Below, in pieces: positions 43,211 through 53,700 of a stretch of DNA of 64,000 bases; positions within the stretch are counted from its first letter, which is position 1, and every line of letters begins with the position of its first letter. The notes beneath the pieces are model-generated. The model had not been told where the DNA came from, ran no database searches, and saw only the letters and a program-made list of their open reading frames with translations. Origin of the DNA: Cephalotus follicularis. Lineage: Eukaryota; Streptophyta; Magnoliopsida; Oxalidales; Cephalotaceae. The stretch lies in NCBI GenBank assembly GCA_001972305.1, contig BDDD01001642.1, positions 62,001-126,000 of the forward strand. Direction: 5' to 3'. The translations under genes were made by a program, and so were the position numbers.

Positions 43211-43290
43211 CTTGAGCGGCGACTTTAAATTTTTTTTAGTTCTTTTTCAAAAGCCTAGCGAATTGTAGACTGAGAGCAGATACGGTTACG
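43211..43290 (-). other. candidate non-coding first exon of QCR6
   Basis: The minus strand has a splice donor CTCAAG|GTACCG (GT at 43210-43209) about 90-140 nt downstream of the Site II motifs, and no ATG before it. This fits a 5' UTR exon followed by a ~1.8-kb intron. The transcription start is a guess. Confidence 0.35.
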
Positions 43291-43297
43291 ATTACGA

Positions 43298-43347
43298 TGG
43301 GCTTTTACAGCTTATAACTAGTCACGCTCATTCTGTCATAGGGCCCA
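43298..43347 (-). promoter_or_regulatory. QCR6 promoter with paired Site II motifs
   Basis: Two Site II elements (TGGGCC/T): TGGGCC on the minus strand at 43347-43342 and TGGGCT on the plus strand at 43298-43303, 38 bp apart. Site II pairs are known from plant nuclear genes for mitochondrial respiratory components and are bound by TCP-type factors. Presence is seen; function is inferred from context. Confidence 0.55.
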
Positions 43348-43418
43348 CCCCATTCATATACCTAACCTTCTGTCTATGTGTTCTTTTCTTCACAAATATC
43401 GGTAAAGACAACAACGAT

Positions 43419-44126
43419 TAGGGATGGCAATTCCTTCCAAATCGTGGATTTTTGAACCGATATCATCTCTATGTGGTGGTTTTTTTTTTTTTGAAAAAAC
43501 GGATTTAGGATGGTATCGGGTTTTATTTCTATTACCCGTTGTGGTTACGGGGCGGGTACAGGTATAGGTATAGGTATGTATAAATCTGCCTCATACCCGT
43601 TTTGATATATTTGTTAAAATACCCTTATTATACTTAAATATCACAAAAATACGTATACTTATATACTTCTCGTTACACACTAGATTTTCATGATGAATGG
43701 CTTGTGAACTTTTAACTTTTGGGATTTTCTGTTGATAATGATACAAAAAAGGGTAAGGATTAGAAGTTGAACCAGTTAAATGCTCATAAAGTTTGCCTTT
43801 CTCTTGCAATTTCAGATGCTCTGTCCTCAACTAACATATATTCTATCTAATATGTGTATGTACAGTGATTGTGCAAAAGCATTAAGGCTTAAGTCAAATA
43901 AGTGCCCCATGTGCCATCAATTCATCTAGGAACTTATTGAGATTAAGATAACCAGCGGTTCGGGTCGGGTCAGGTACGGTTTAGTATCCACACTTGTGGG
44001 ACGGTTATGAATATCAATATTTATATCCGATGCGGGTATGATGCGGGTACGATATACTTAACGCATGAGCAGGGCAGGTACGATTAACCAAAAAAACGCA
44101 CCATAACCACCCCATTGCCATCCCTA
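43419..44126. mobile_element. hAT-type MITE, copy 2, upstream of QCR6
   Basis: Perfect 12-bp terminal inverted repeats: TAGGGATGGCAA (43419-43430) and TTGCCATCCCTA (44115-44126). The flanks ACAACGAT and ACTAGGAG agree at 5 of 8 positions, so the duplication has decayed or is uncertain. Interior has repeated GGTATAGGTATAGG and CGGGTACGG words and no transposase. Related in ends and base style to 820-1315. It lies about 70 bp upstream of the Site II motifs. Confidence 0.78.
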
Positions 44127-44134
44127 ACTAGGAG

Positions 44135-44539
44135 ATGGCTCAAGTAATTGCAAATGTCAAATCGACAAATTGTTGATACACACGATAACTGTCACAGAAG
44201 TATATCACAAGGACTTAGCAACATGCTTACAACTATATAACATTAAAACAGGATGAGGTAGAACCAGCCATAAACTAAAACAGTCATAGAACTTAAATAT
44301 AAAATTAATGAGACAATACAACCCACAAACAGAAGGTGGCAGTGCCGACCATCAAAATGGGCACTGTGCCTAATAATTTTATATCTTCACATTATGTTGT
44401 TGGAGTGAACACCATGTCAGATACCTTAAGATATAAATTTGTTTACTGACAGTATAGATCGTTGATTTAGCACATATAATGAGACATTAATATGCCATTA
44501 ATGAAGAAAAATTATAAAAGCTTGCATACTCTACAAAGA
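44135..44539. other. intergenic DNA, nothing recognised
   Basis: AT-rich sequence between the MITE and the pararetrovirus remnant. No gene, LTR or repeat structure seen. Confidence 0.4.
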
Positions 44540-44559
44540 ACTTTGAAGAAGAAATTTAG

Positions 44560-44796
44560 GAAGCACACATTTTATTGATAAGAGATATATTACAAATGCA
44601 AGTTTTTAATGCCTTACCATTCATCTCACCCCATTTATATAGGATATTCTTATACTAAAGGACAAAGAAAATGAGTTGTCATACTCACACCTAATATTTG
44701 TTATCAAGTACACACCATACCTAATATTTGGATACAAAGTCTTGATCACATCACTTTCTCACCTAAAACAAAGTCCATATCATACCTAATGTTTAC
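44560..44796 (-). promoter_or_regulatory. pararetrovirus intergenic promoter and poly(A) region
   Basis: On the minus strand: three copies of an AAACATTAGGTATG / CAAATATTAGGTATGG / CAAATATTAGGTGTG word (44781-44795, 44715-44730, 44686-44700), then TATA box TATATAAAT (44641-44633), then AATAAA (44576-44571) about 60 nt on. This order is that of a caulimovirid large intergenic region. Activity is unknown. Confidence 0.5.
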
Positions 44797-44899
44797 TAGC
44801 AAAATGCACACCATTATGTAATACATTGTCATTCTTCCGTAATGACATTTATTTATACAAAAGACAAAGTTGTCATCAACCAAGCATGTCATTATTGTG

Positions 44900-46850
44900 G
44901 GTCATTTATACTAGTCAATTCCCATTTGATTTTTCACGTTGTAGGCTTCCTCTTCTGTCATATTTTGCCAGTATTGTTTTTCAGATATCTGTTCATCCGT
45001 GAGGCCTACATATGGATCTTGACTGTTTGGTAGGGGAAGCTTGGGTGAAGTAGATGAATATGGTAAAGACGGTTGTGGCAAAGAATCCATCCAAATCTCA
45101 TAATCTTGAAGATAATTTCGATAGATAGAGGAAAATTTTCCTAAAAATGAGTGGCCTGAAAAGAAGGCCAAAATTCTTTTGGGATTTTACCATTTTTCTC
45201 ACAGAGACATCTTTGAATTTCTCGGTATTCCTGTTGCTCTTCCTTCTTGTGGAGGTGTTGAACATCAGCAAGGGAATAAGGAAAAAATTTATAATCTTCT
45301 GTTTTTGCAACTAAAAGGAGATTTTGATCGTGGTCTCGAAAAACGCTTATGGAGAAAAACAGTGTTGTATATAGGCCAGAGTTGGAGCTAGCTAGAATTT
45401 TTCTTGCTCTTGTTTTCGTTGATGTAATTTGGCAACTAGTGAAATGAGTTTTTCACCATTGAAGAGGATGAAACCATTCTAGGAAAGACTTCATATAAGC
45501 GAGAGAATGATCTTCATCTATTTGGATTATGGTGCATGGGGGAAAAAAGATTCCCTTAGAGGCAAATATTTCATCAACATTGTATATTAGACTTGTGACA
45601 GACATTTCGATAGCGATAGTGTAGACACTGAGTAGATACCAGAGAAAACAGAGACTAGGTTTAGAAAGATGAAACCCTAATGGGAGAGTGTATCCCAATG
45701 AAAGGGTAATCAGGGTGAATTCCTGAAATTTTAGTTGGTCCCATGAAATGTGAACTATATTTTCTGATACAAATGCTTTGATATTTGAACACGAGCTCAT
45801 TTTTTCTGGTTTGGATAGTGTTTGAGGCTATGAGCTCTTGGATTTCAGGTGGAATTCCATCATGAAAATTATTGGCAAAGCAGTGAGCGGTTTGAAAATA
45901 GGAGGTCGGGTTAGCATATCAGAAATGATGTTATGTTTACCTTTTATATGTTTAACCTAAAAAGTAAATTGAGCAAACCATTCTGCCTATCTGAGAAGCT
46001 GAGGATGTGGAATAATTTTTTGTTTGAATTGGATCATGCAAGAAAAAACTGACATGTCCATTTCAACAAGGAAATGATGACCAATGAGGTGAAATTGGAA
46101 TTTTTTCTATCCCCTTTTTTATTGCAAGGATTTCTTTAAAAGTAGAATGATAATGTTGCTCAGCTTTTTTAAAATGTCCACTTTTATATCCGCATATTTG
46201 TCTTTTTCCTTCTTTTTCTTCAATCAATATTGCTTACCAAAAATCAGCATTCACGACGGTTTGTAGAATGCGGGTTCCATCACGTGGGATTTACAGAGGT
46301 GACAAATCTTTTGCTTTTGTTTTGATATCTTTGACGGCCTTTTGTCTGGACATATGTCTATGTAAAAGAATTCCTTTTCAACATTTGCTTTAAAGGCTTG
46401 ATAACATGTGTCAAATGTGGAATAAAATCTATTACATAATTAACAACTCCAAACTGCTGAACTTGTTTTTGAGTGAGATTCTCGTCTGGAAAATTTTTTA
46501 ATTGACTGGAAATGTGTGGCTGGAGCGAATATTGACCATTGTGAATATGCATTCCAAGGAAATCGATTATCTTTACTCCCAAAATTATTTTCTTTTCAAA
46601 AAGCATTATTGAAGAATAATGGAATGCAACTGTTGGAGCAATTGGAGATAGGAATCCATGTCTTTACTGAACAACAAGATATCATCAACGTAAATCAAGA
46701 TATTTGGTAAAATGAGAGTAAAAATCTTGATCATGGCTTTTTGAAAAATGGATGGAGCTGTTTTTAAGCCAGAAGGCATAACTGTCCACTGATAATGGTG
46801 ATCAGGGATGCAAAATACAGTTTTGGGACGGTTATCTGGATAAATGCCTA
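44900..46850 (-). pseudogene. pararetrovirus RT-RNase H-C-terminal region, broken
   Basis: RT: the block from 46850 has the aromatic-rich FCIPDHHYQW stretch, a MPSGLKTAPS motif and the catalytic YVDD at about 46681-46692 inside ILIYVDDILLFS. The RT thumb follows at 46606-46358 (IDFLGMHIHNGQYS ... QQFG.VNYV.DFIPH). RNase H lies at about 46300-45900 with stops (ILIEEKEGKRQICGYKSGHF, HYHSTFKEIL). Frames at 45800-45453 and 45171-44911 are polyprotein tail; the last holds DPYVGLTDEQISEKQYWQ. No intact protein remains. Confidence 0.72.
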
Positions 46851-47267
46851 TGTGACACCCCACTTAAGAGTGGGCAAGAGGAAAGGGCTATCCATGAGAT
46901 AAAATCACCATGAGGAAATGGCTATCCATGAGATGGAGCCGCCTTTGTGACAGGAATGAACCGGATCTATCAAAAAGGGGAAAAGTATGACTGTGCTATA
47001 TAAGAAATGATCCTTGAACCTAATTACATGAGACGCCTTTTGATGGATTGGCTAAGGAGTTAGTGGAAACTCCAAGGTTAAGCGTGCTACGCTCATGGCA
47101 AAACCAGGATGGGTGACCTCTTGGGAAGTCTGACCAATCCATCAATTATGACAAAACCGTGATGGCCCACTTGGAAACCCAGATGTATGGGCGCTGTATG
47201 TTTTGCGTGGGACAAAAGCGGACAATTTCTCATGTGGTTAAGGATCGACTCGTTAAAATTAACACCC
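46851..47267. mobile_element. repeat with an embedded 5S rRNA-like segment (TRIM/Cassandra-like or 5S-SINE)
   Basis: Begins TGTGACACCCCACTTAAGAG and interrupts the pararetrovirus RT. It contains GAGACGCCTTTTGATGG, a GCGGACAATTTCTCATG word and a 5S-like segment. It abuts an inverted gypsy LTR fragment at 47268, so its true right end is not visible. Cassandra TRIM LTRs carry 5S sequence; I cannot distinguish this from a 5S-derived SINE here. Confidence 0.55.
47066..47130 (+). ncRNA. 5S rRNA-derived segment (not a functional 5S gene)
   Basis: GAAACTCCAAGGTTAAGCGT and CCAGGATGGGTGACCTCTTG followed by GGAAGTC match the 3' half of plant 5S rRNA, covering the A-box and C-box of the internal pol III promoter. 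The middle (GCTACGCTCATGGCAAAACC) is diverged. The 5' half of 5S is absent, so this is a captured promoter piece, not a 5S gene. Confidence 0.75.
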
Positions 47268-47897
47268 TGTCATGCCCTGAACCCCAAGGAAGCCCCAAGG
47301 CTCGACACGTGACAGGTCCATCCATACCATTCATGAAAATACCATAAATTTAAAACTGTAAACATCATATGCATGCGGAAGATAATATCAAATCCATGTA
47401 GAAAAGCCCATCCATAAACACATCATGCTATAAACACATCTTACGTGCTGCCACAAGCCGGCAGGTCTATAGCTGAATAATACTTGTCTCTTATACATGT
47501 CTAACCCATAAATACAAGGTAGAGATGGGGAACTATGCTGCAAGAAAAATCCCACGCGGTCATCCATCCCGTCTATCACCTCGGAGCTTCACCTAAACCT
47601 AAGCCTGACCCATAACGAGAATGGATCAGCGGCCACTGGTCGAGTAGGTAATACAATATGTTATGCAATGGTATGCAACAAATATAATGATGTGACATGT
47701 AATGCAACAGCATAATAATATGTTATGCGTGTAATAGTATAACCCTGTATGCATGGCATGTCATATGCATGAATGTCAAGCATGGACTGCTCCAGTAGAC
47801 CAACCGTCCCTAAACAATGGTATACTTCGCTAGTCCTAATATCACATCAAAGGCCATAGGCCTGCGGACACTCCATAAAACCATCCATAACCATACT
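47268..47897 (-). repeat. inverted fragment of a B/C-type gypsy LTR
   Basis: Plus strand starts TGTCATGCCCTGAACCCC, the reverse complement of the GGGGCGTGACA end of LTRs B and C, and continues through CTCGACACGTGACA, the CTGCCACAAGCCGGCAGG block and GGCCATAGGCCTGCGGACAC. Similarity to the last ~600 bp of LTR B/C stops at about 47897. A third, minus-strand member of this family is thus present. Confidence 0.75.
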
Positions 47898-48972
47898 ATT
47901 AGCCCCTTCAGCTTGGGCGAGACACGGCTAGCACGGGTTTGGTGTCCTACACCTATGTTAGGCCAAAATAGTAGCATGGGGAGGCATGTTACACAAAAGA
48001 AGGGACAATTGGGGCATTTTCAGTATGGGTGGTTCAGGCATGGCGCGGCAAGCGCGCGCGCCATGTGCATCAGGCGGGACAGTGTGCGGCAGGGGCGCAC
48101 ATCATGTGGAGCATTGTGCGAGCATGACGCACATCATGCGAGACAGGTCTGAACATTGTGCAAGGCATAGCGCACATGGTTTGAGCAATGTGCGGGGCGT
48201 AGCGCGCATGATCCAAGCATTTGCGCACATTATGCAGGAGTGGGTGTATAACAGGCAGAGTGGACCGAGCATGGTGTGAAGTGTGGTGCACAAATAGGAA
48301 GATGGGCGCAAGATGCGGGACATGATACACAGCATGCGGGGGCAGTGCGCATCATGCAGGGAGCTGGGCGAGAGATGCGCACGCATCATCCAGGCGTGGT
48401 GCGCATCATGCGGAGCTTAGCGCCAAGCAGTGCACATTGTGCGGCAGGCTAGCGCAACACTCTGGAAGGCTAGCGCAACACTCGGGGGCCATGTGGCATG
48501 AAGGCTAAAACATGGGGGCGTGGCTCCTACAAATCAGAAGGTGCTTGTGGACCACTGACAGCTTTGTTTAATGTGTTGTAAGGCCTGATTAGTGCCATCT
48601 GTACAGTTAGCAATTGTGGGTGCATATTGTAAGGCACTTAGTGCCAAGTGACCTAGCAGTTAAGGGTTTTTAACTACAAATAATGTAGGTGTGTGCACTA
48701 TATATAGACCTGGCAGCAGTTGTGCTAAGGCTACGTGAGAATTCTCAAAGCAAGAGTGAGTGCTTGTATATCCTTGTATACTTTCAGTGATGTATAAATA
48801 AAGGTTGGAGTGTTTTCCGTAAAGTGTGTGCAAGTGTTCTTTAGCTTAAACAGTGAGTGTGTGGGTGCATTTAGCCTCCATCTACTTAGGGCGCTGCATA
48901 GAGTGGTTGAGACTAAGTTGGAGCTTAGTGCCATTATGGCAAAAATTTGAGTGCGAATTTACACCCGTGACA
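47898..48972 (+). repeat. element H 5' LTR (left end uncertain)
   Basis: Ends CACCCGTGACA at 48972, followed by the PBS. A TATA motif CTATATATAG (48699-48708) and AATAAA (48796-48801) are in LTR order. A likely TG start is TGTTAGGCC near 47956. The 48030-48440 part is a GC-rich patch of degenerate GCGCACATCATGCG words. Minus-strand frames at 48070-48389 are a by-product of this patch. Confidence 0.6.
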
Positions 48973-48973
48973 G

Positions 48974-48987
48974 TTGGTATCAGAGAC
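48974..48987 (+). promoter_or_regulatory. element H primer-binding site
   Basis: TTGGTATCAGAGAC right after the LTR; tRNA-Met type with one or two mismatches at its end. Confidence 0.7.
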
Positions 48988-49019
48988 AAGGGTTGCGGTG
49001 CATGACCTGATCGGAGAGC

Positions 49020-49975
49020 ATGGATGCTATTCGAGAAAGATTGCGGAGACTCGAAGTTTGAGTTGGTGAAACACAGATTGAGGACACAGCAGACAATCTT
49101 ACTGTCCGTTTGGAGGACTTGGTTGCTAGAGTGACAGTCATCCAAAATTCTTATAACGAATTATTGGGCAAGACGGAGGAAAGGTTAAAGCAAGTGGTGC
49201 TTGACATGATCTCATTCACGGATGACTTGAGGAAGTGCATTGAAGTGAACCAGGAGGATATTACCCTATTGAAGAGGGCCATGCATGGCGGATCCTCTAG
49301 AGTGGAGGGTCCTTCAAACAAGTTCAGGGTTCCTGAACCTAAACAATTCAGCGGCATGCGTGATGCTAAAGAGTTGAAGAACTTCTTGTGGGATATGGAG
49401 TCATATTTCCAGGCCATACTAGTACCCGAGGAGGAAAAAGTTTCCATTACCAGCATGTATCTAGCTGGGGATGCAAAACTATGGTGGAGGACAAGGGTAC
49501 AGGATGATGCTAGTTCCGGAAGACCCAGGATTGAGACTTGGCTAGTCCTGGTTAAAGAGTTGAAGGATCAATTCCTTCTGAACAATACTTCATGCTTGGC
49601 ACGGGAATCACTCAAAAAGCTCAAGCTGACGGGCTCTGTTAGAGACTACGTGAAGGAGTTCAGTTCTTTATTGCTAGACATAAAAGGCATGTCTGAAGTG
49701 GACAAGATATTCAATTTCCTTTCTGGTATGCACCCTTGGGCGCAGACGGAGCTACGTAGGCAAAATGTTCAAGACCTACCCTCGGCCATGGCGGCAGTAG
49801 ACGCCTTCGTCGATTTCAGGATGATGAAGTTGAATGAAGGGCCATCTAGCAGACGAGCTCTGTTGACCTTAGATTTGACCTAGGTAGACGACAGGTTTCC
49901 TCGGCTGGAAGCCAGACCATCTCAGTCATTGCCCGAGCATGTCCCTTGTCCTAGGGAAGTAGTAGACAGACCACT
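49020..49975 (+). pseudogene. element H gag (Ty3/gypsy), nonsense-bearing
   Basis: ATG at 49020 (MDAIRERLRRLEV), TGA at 49059-49061, then a long open stretch from 49062 to TAG at 49881-49883. The capsid region reads FRVPEPKQFSGMRDAKELKN, MESYFQAI, SITSMYLAGDAKLWWRTRVQ, RESLKKLKLTGSVRDYVKEF and WAQTELRRQNVQDLPSAMAA. After the TAG the frame continues VDDRFPRLEARPSQSLP to about 49975 and is then lost in a different sequence. No H pol is found, so H is truncated, apparently where element F begins. Confidence 0.8.
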
Positions 49976-50553
49976 AGGCTAGTCGGCAGTCCTCGGACGT
50001 GAAGTTTGCCTGGTACCTTTGGCATGTCCCAGGTCATTTGGTGTGTCCTCGGACTTGAGTGAGTCCTTGGACTTATGGCGTGCTCTTGGATCTTGGTGCG
50101 TCTTTGGGCGTTGGTGTGTCCCAAGACATTTTGGTGTCCTCGGGCGTTTTGGTTCCTTAGGTATCTGCGGACGCCTAGTTCGTGTTGAGGCGCAAGTGCT
50201 TGGGAGTTTTTTGTCGAGGTGAAGAGTTGTAGCGTTTGGCTCATCAGGCTTTTAGTAGACCTTGGTGCTTGGGTGAGCACATGCGGGGCGCACGTGGGTT
50301 CCTTAGGCTTAAGTGAAACGGGGCATTTTGGGTTCCCAGTAGTTCTTCTGAGTCCTCAGCCCTTTCTTTGGACACTGCGTTGTATCGCGTGTCCTCTACC
50401 CTAGCGTTCTGGTCGGGCTTTAGTGTCTTTGACGCCTGGAGCCTTTTGCTCGGTGCTTTTGTTGGACAATTTTGGTTTGGAGGGTTGTTGGCAAGTGTGC
50501 CATCCCCAGCAGAGCTCGTGTCCCGGGGTGTTTTGGGAACGGGTCCTGTAAGC
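49976..50553 (+). repeat. probable 5' LTR/leader of element F
   Basis: Non-coding G+T-rich sequence with scattered words GTCCTCGGAC, GTCCTTGGAC, GTCCTCGGGC. It precedes a PBS-like site TTCGTATCAGAG (50554-50565). No partner LTR is visible inside the window, so limits are a guess. Confidence 0.4.
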
Positions 50554-50737
50554 TTCGTATCAGAGAGACCGGTTTGGTGTTGTGTAAGCAGTGGGATGAA
50601 GGCCAGGCTTAGTAGTAGTTTTGTTGTTACGAGAATCCTATGAATAGTGTTTCATTGGTTTTCTTGGGATGTGCATTGCATGCATCTCATGTAGAATCTT
50701 TAGCTTAAGTAATCCCCCCTAACGTTGCATGTGAAGG

Positions 50738-53700
50738 ATGGTAGTGCCCCGTGGTCAACCAAGTAGACGTGGTCATGTTGGAAGTCGTGGTCGGGGAAGA
50801 GGTAGAGTGGCCTCTCCACCACGCATGGAGCCTGAAATTCATGCCGAACTAGGAGTGGAAGGATAGGAAGCTCAGCCAGCGGTGGTAGCTGATGCTCCGG
50901 CAGCGCAGTCTACTGTGTATGTTCCTCCTCCAACTGGTGTGGATAGTCAGATGGATATGATGCAAACGTTTTTTACGATGGCTCAAGCTTTGGGAGTCGC
51001 TAGGCCTCAGGCCTTACCGGTTGAACGTATGCAGCATTTAGGCGCTACGACCTTTGAAGGAACGACCGACCCGACAGATGCAGAGCCATGGTTGAGCCGA
51101 GTGGAAGAGATTTTTGAACAGATTGGGCTCATGGATGATTCACGCGTCCGTCTTGCTTCTTTCTTAATGCAGAGGAATGTTCGTCGTTGGTGGGATGCTC
51201 TCAAGGCGAGGCATGCCGACGTAGCAGTGATCTCTTGCGATATCTTTTGACGGGAGTTCCGGCAGTATTTCTATCCTCTGACTTATGTGCAGGAGAAGAG
51301 GAGGGAGTTCCTCCAGTTACGTCAAGGCAACTTGTCTGTGGCGGAGTATGAGTACCGTTTCATGGAGTTATCTCATCTTGCTTCCGCACTTGTTGCAGAC
51401 CAGAAAGAAAGATGTCAAAAGTTTATGGAAGGTTTGAGACCTGAGGTGAGACATTCAGCTGCTCTCATCACGTGGACGGTTTTTGGTGACTTGGTGGTGG
51501 CCGCCAAGCTTGTTGAACAGAGTCTTGCAGACCAGAGGGCTAGGCAAGACAGAGGACAGAAGCGTGTTGCTTCTCATACCGAGCAAGGTGAGAGTGCTTC
51601 TAGGAGTCATGAGAGGCGGAGGAATAGATCCTATGGAAAGTCTGATAACTGAGGATATGGTTTGCAGACCAGGCCGGATGATCAGGGAATCTTTTTCCCG
51701 CAGCCTACGTTCTCTCCAGTAGCCAGTGGTGCGTTGTAGAGCGCAGTGGCCTCTTCGCAGCCACCGAGATGTCAACGGTGCGGACAGTTCCATTTTGGGA
51801 ATTGCAAGTTTGATTCCCAAGCATGCTTTTTGTGTCTTCAACCTAGATATTTCGTGAGAAATTGTCCTCAAGCTCAACAGTTGTCAGAAGTGCCTGGACC
51901 AGTTGCTCATGCTAGGCAACCGGCAGGCAGAGGATCGGGAGAACCATGTCAGCAGTCGGCAGGGCCGAGGACAGGATCAACAGCTTCATAAGCAGGTACC
52001 TTCACAGAGGGTAGCAGCAAGCCGACAGGTAGATCTGCCGCAACCGCAAGAGTTTATGCTATGAGCAGGGATGATGCCCTTGCAGCTCCATACGTGACTA
52101 TAGGTATGGTTGTTATCCTTGGCAGAGATGCCATAGCTCTTTTTGATACCGGAGCTACTTTGTCTTTTGTTGCTCATGCATTTTGCATTCATACGGAAAA
52201 GGAGTTGAGTCCTTTGGAAGAGGAGATTGTGGTTTCAGTTCCAACAGGATAGACCTATCGGGTAGGTCGGGTGCTTAAGGCCTGTGATGTTTTGGTTGGT
52301 GAGCAAAGCTTCCCAGCAGACCTTATTCCTTTCCCCATCAAAGATTTTGATGCCATCCTGGGTATGGATTGGCTTACAGCTCATAAGGCATTGGTGGATT
52401 GTTCTCGAAGAGTTGTTTCTTTCCAGATGTCCGAAGGATCTATTATGGAGTTGACATGTGAACAACGTTCGTTACCGAGCATGATGATCTCGGCTATGGA
52501 TGCAAGGAAGATCTTGCATAGCGGACAAGGTTTCTTGGCTCACGTTGTAGACACGAGAGTGTTAGAGCAAGAGGTGGAAGGTATTCCAGTGGTCCACGAC
52601 TTCTTGGACTTTTTTCCAAAAGAGTTACCAAGGTTGCCGCCTGTCAGAGCAATGAGTTTTGCTATTGAGTTGGTTCCTGGTGCTTCGCTAGTGTCCCTTG
52701 CTCCGTATCGGATGGCACTAGTGGAGCTAAAGGAGTTGAAGGTACAGTTAGAGAAAGGGTTTGTCAGACCCAGTAGTTCACCTTGTGGTGCTCCGGTGTT
52801 GTTTGTAAAGAAGAAGGACGGTGCTTTACGGGTGTGCATCGACTACAGGCAGCTCAACAAGGTCACGGTGAGAAACAAGTATCCGTTACCTCGGATTGAT
52901 GACTTGTTCGACCAGTTGAAGGACGCCAGTGTGTTTTCGAAGATTGATCTTCGCTCGGGTTATCACCAGCTGAGGATAAGGGAACAAGATATTCCCAAGA
53001 CGGCCTTTAGATCCCGTTATGGCCACTTTGAGATTTCAGTCACATCGTTTGGTCTGACCAACCCTCCGGCAGCTTTCATGGAGTTGATGAACCGAGTGTT
53101 CCAACCTTATCTTGACACCTTTGTGGTGGTGTTCATTGATGACGTTATGGTGTATTCTCAGGATGTGACCGAGCATGGCGAACACTTGAGGGTTGTGCTG
53201 CAGACGTTGAGAGACCATAGGTTGTATGCTAAGCTCAGTAAGTGCGAGTTTTGGTTGGACAAGGTAGTCTTTTTGGGCCATGTGAACTCAGGCTAGGGAA
53301 TAGAAGTTGACCAGAGGAAGGTGGAATCTGTTGTAGCTTGGGAACGACTGAGGAACGTGTCCGAGGTCTGGAGTTTTCTTGGTTTGGCTGGCTACTATAG
53401 GAGGTTCATCAAAGGCTTTTCCTCGATAGCCGCTCCTCTGTCAAGTTTGATAAAGAAGACGGTGAAGTTTGTTTGGTCGGACGTTTGTGAGGAGAGTTTC
53501 CTAGAGTTGAAGTAGAGGTTGACATCGGCTCCAGTGTTAGTTCTTCCTTCCCCAGGTGTTGGTTTTGTGGTTTTCAGTGACGCTTCCAAGCAAGGGCTAG
53601 GTTGCGTACTGATGCAAGAAGGCAAGGTGATAACTTATGCTTCTCGGCAGTTGAAGGTCAATGAGCATAACTATCCTACTCATGATCTAGAGTTGGCAGC

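Larger units (their letters stand above)
44540..46850 (-). mobile_element. endogenous pararetrovirus (Caulimoviridae) remnant
   Basis: Minus-strand order is RT, RNase H, polyprotein C-terminal region, then an intergenic promoter/poly(A) region. The RT motif style and RNase H resemble petuvirus/florendovirus-type endogenous viruses of plants more than gypsy elements. It has no LTRs. The 5' side is broken at 46850 by a 5S-bearing repeat; coat protein, movement protein and protease parts are absent. Multiple stops and shifts make it non-functional. Genus is a guess. Confidence 0.72.

Noticed and set aside
47066-47130. A functional 5S rRNA gene
   Set aside because: Only the 3' half is present and its centre is diverged; it is embedded in a transposable repeat.
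48070-48389. Two overlapping minus-strand frames of 86 and 95 codons
   Set aside because: They follow the low-complexity GC-rich word array of LTR H and show no domain.
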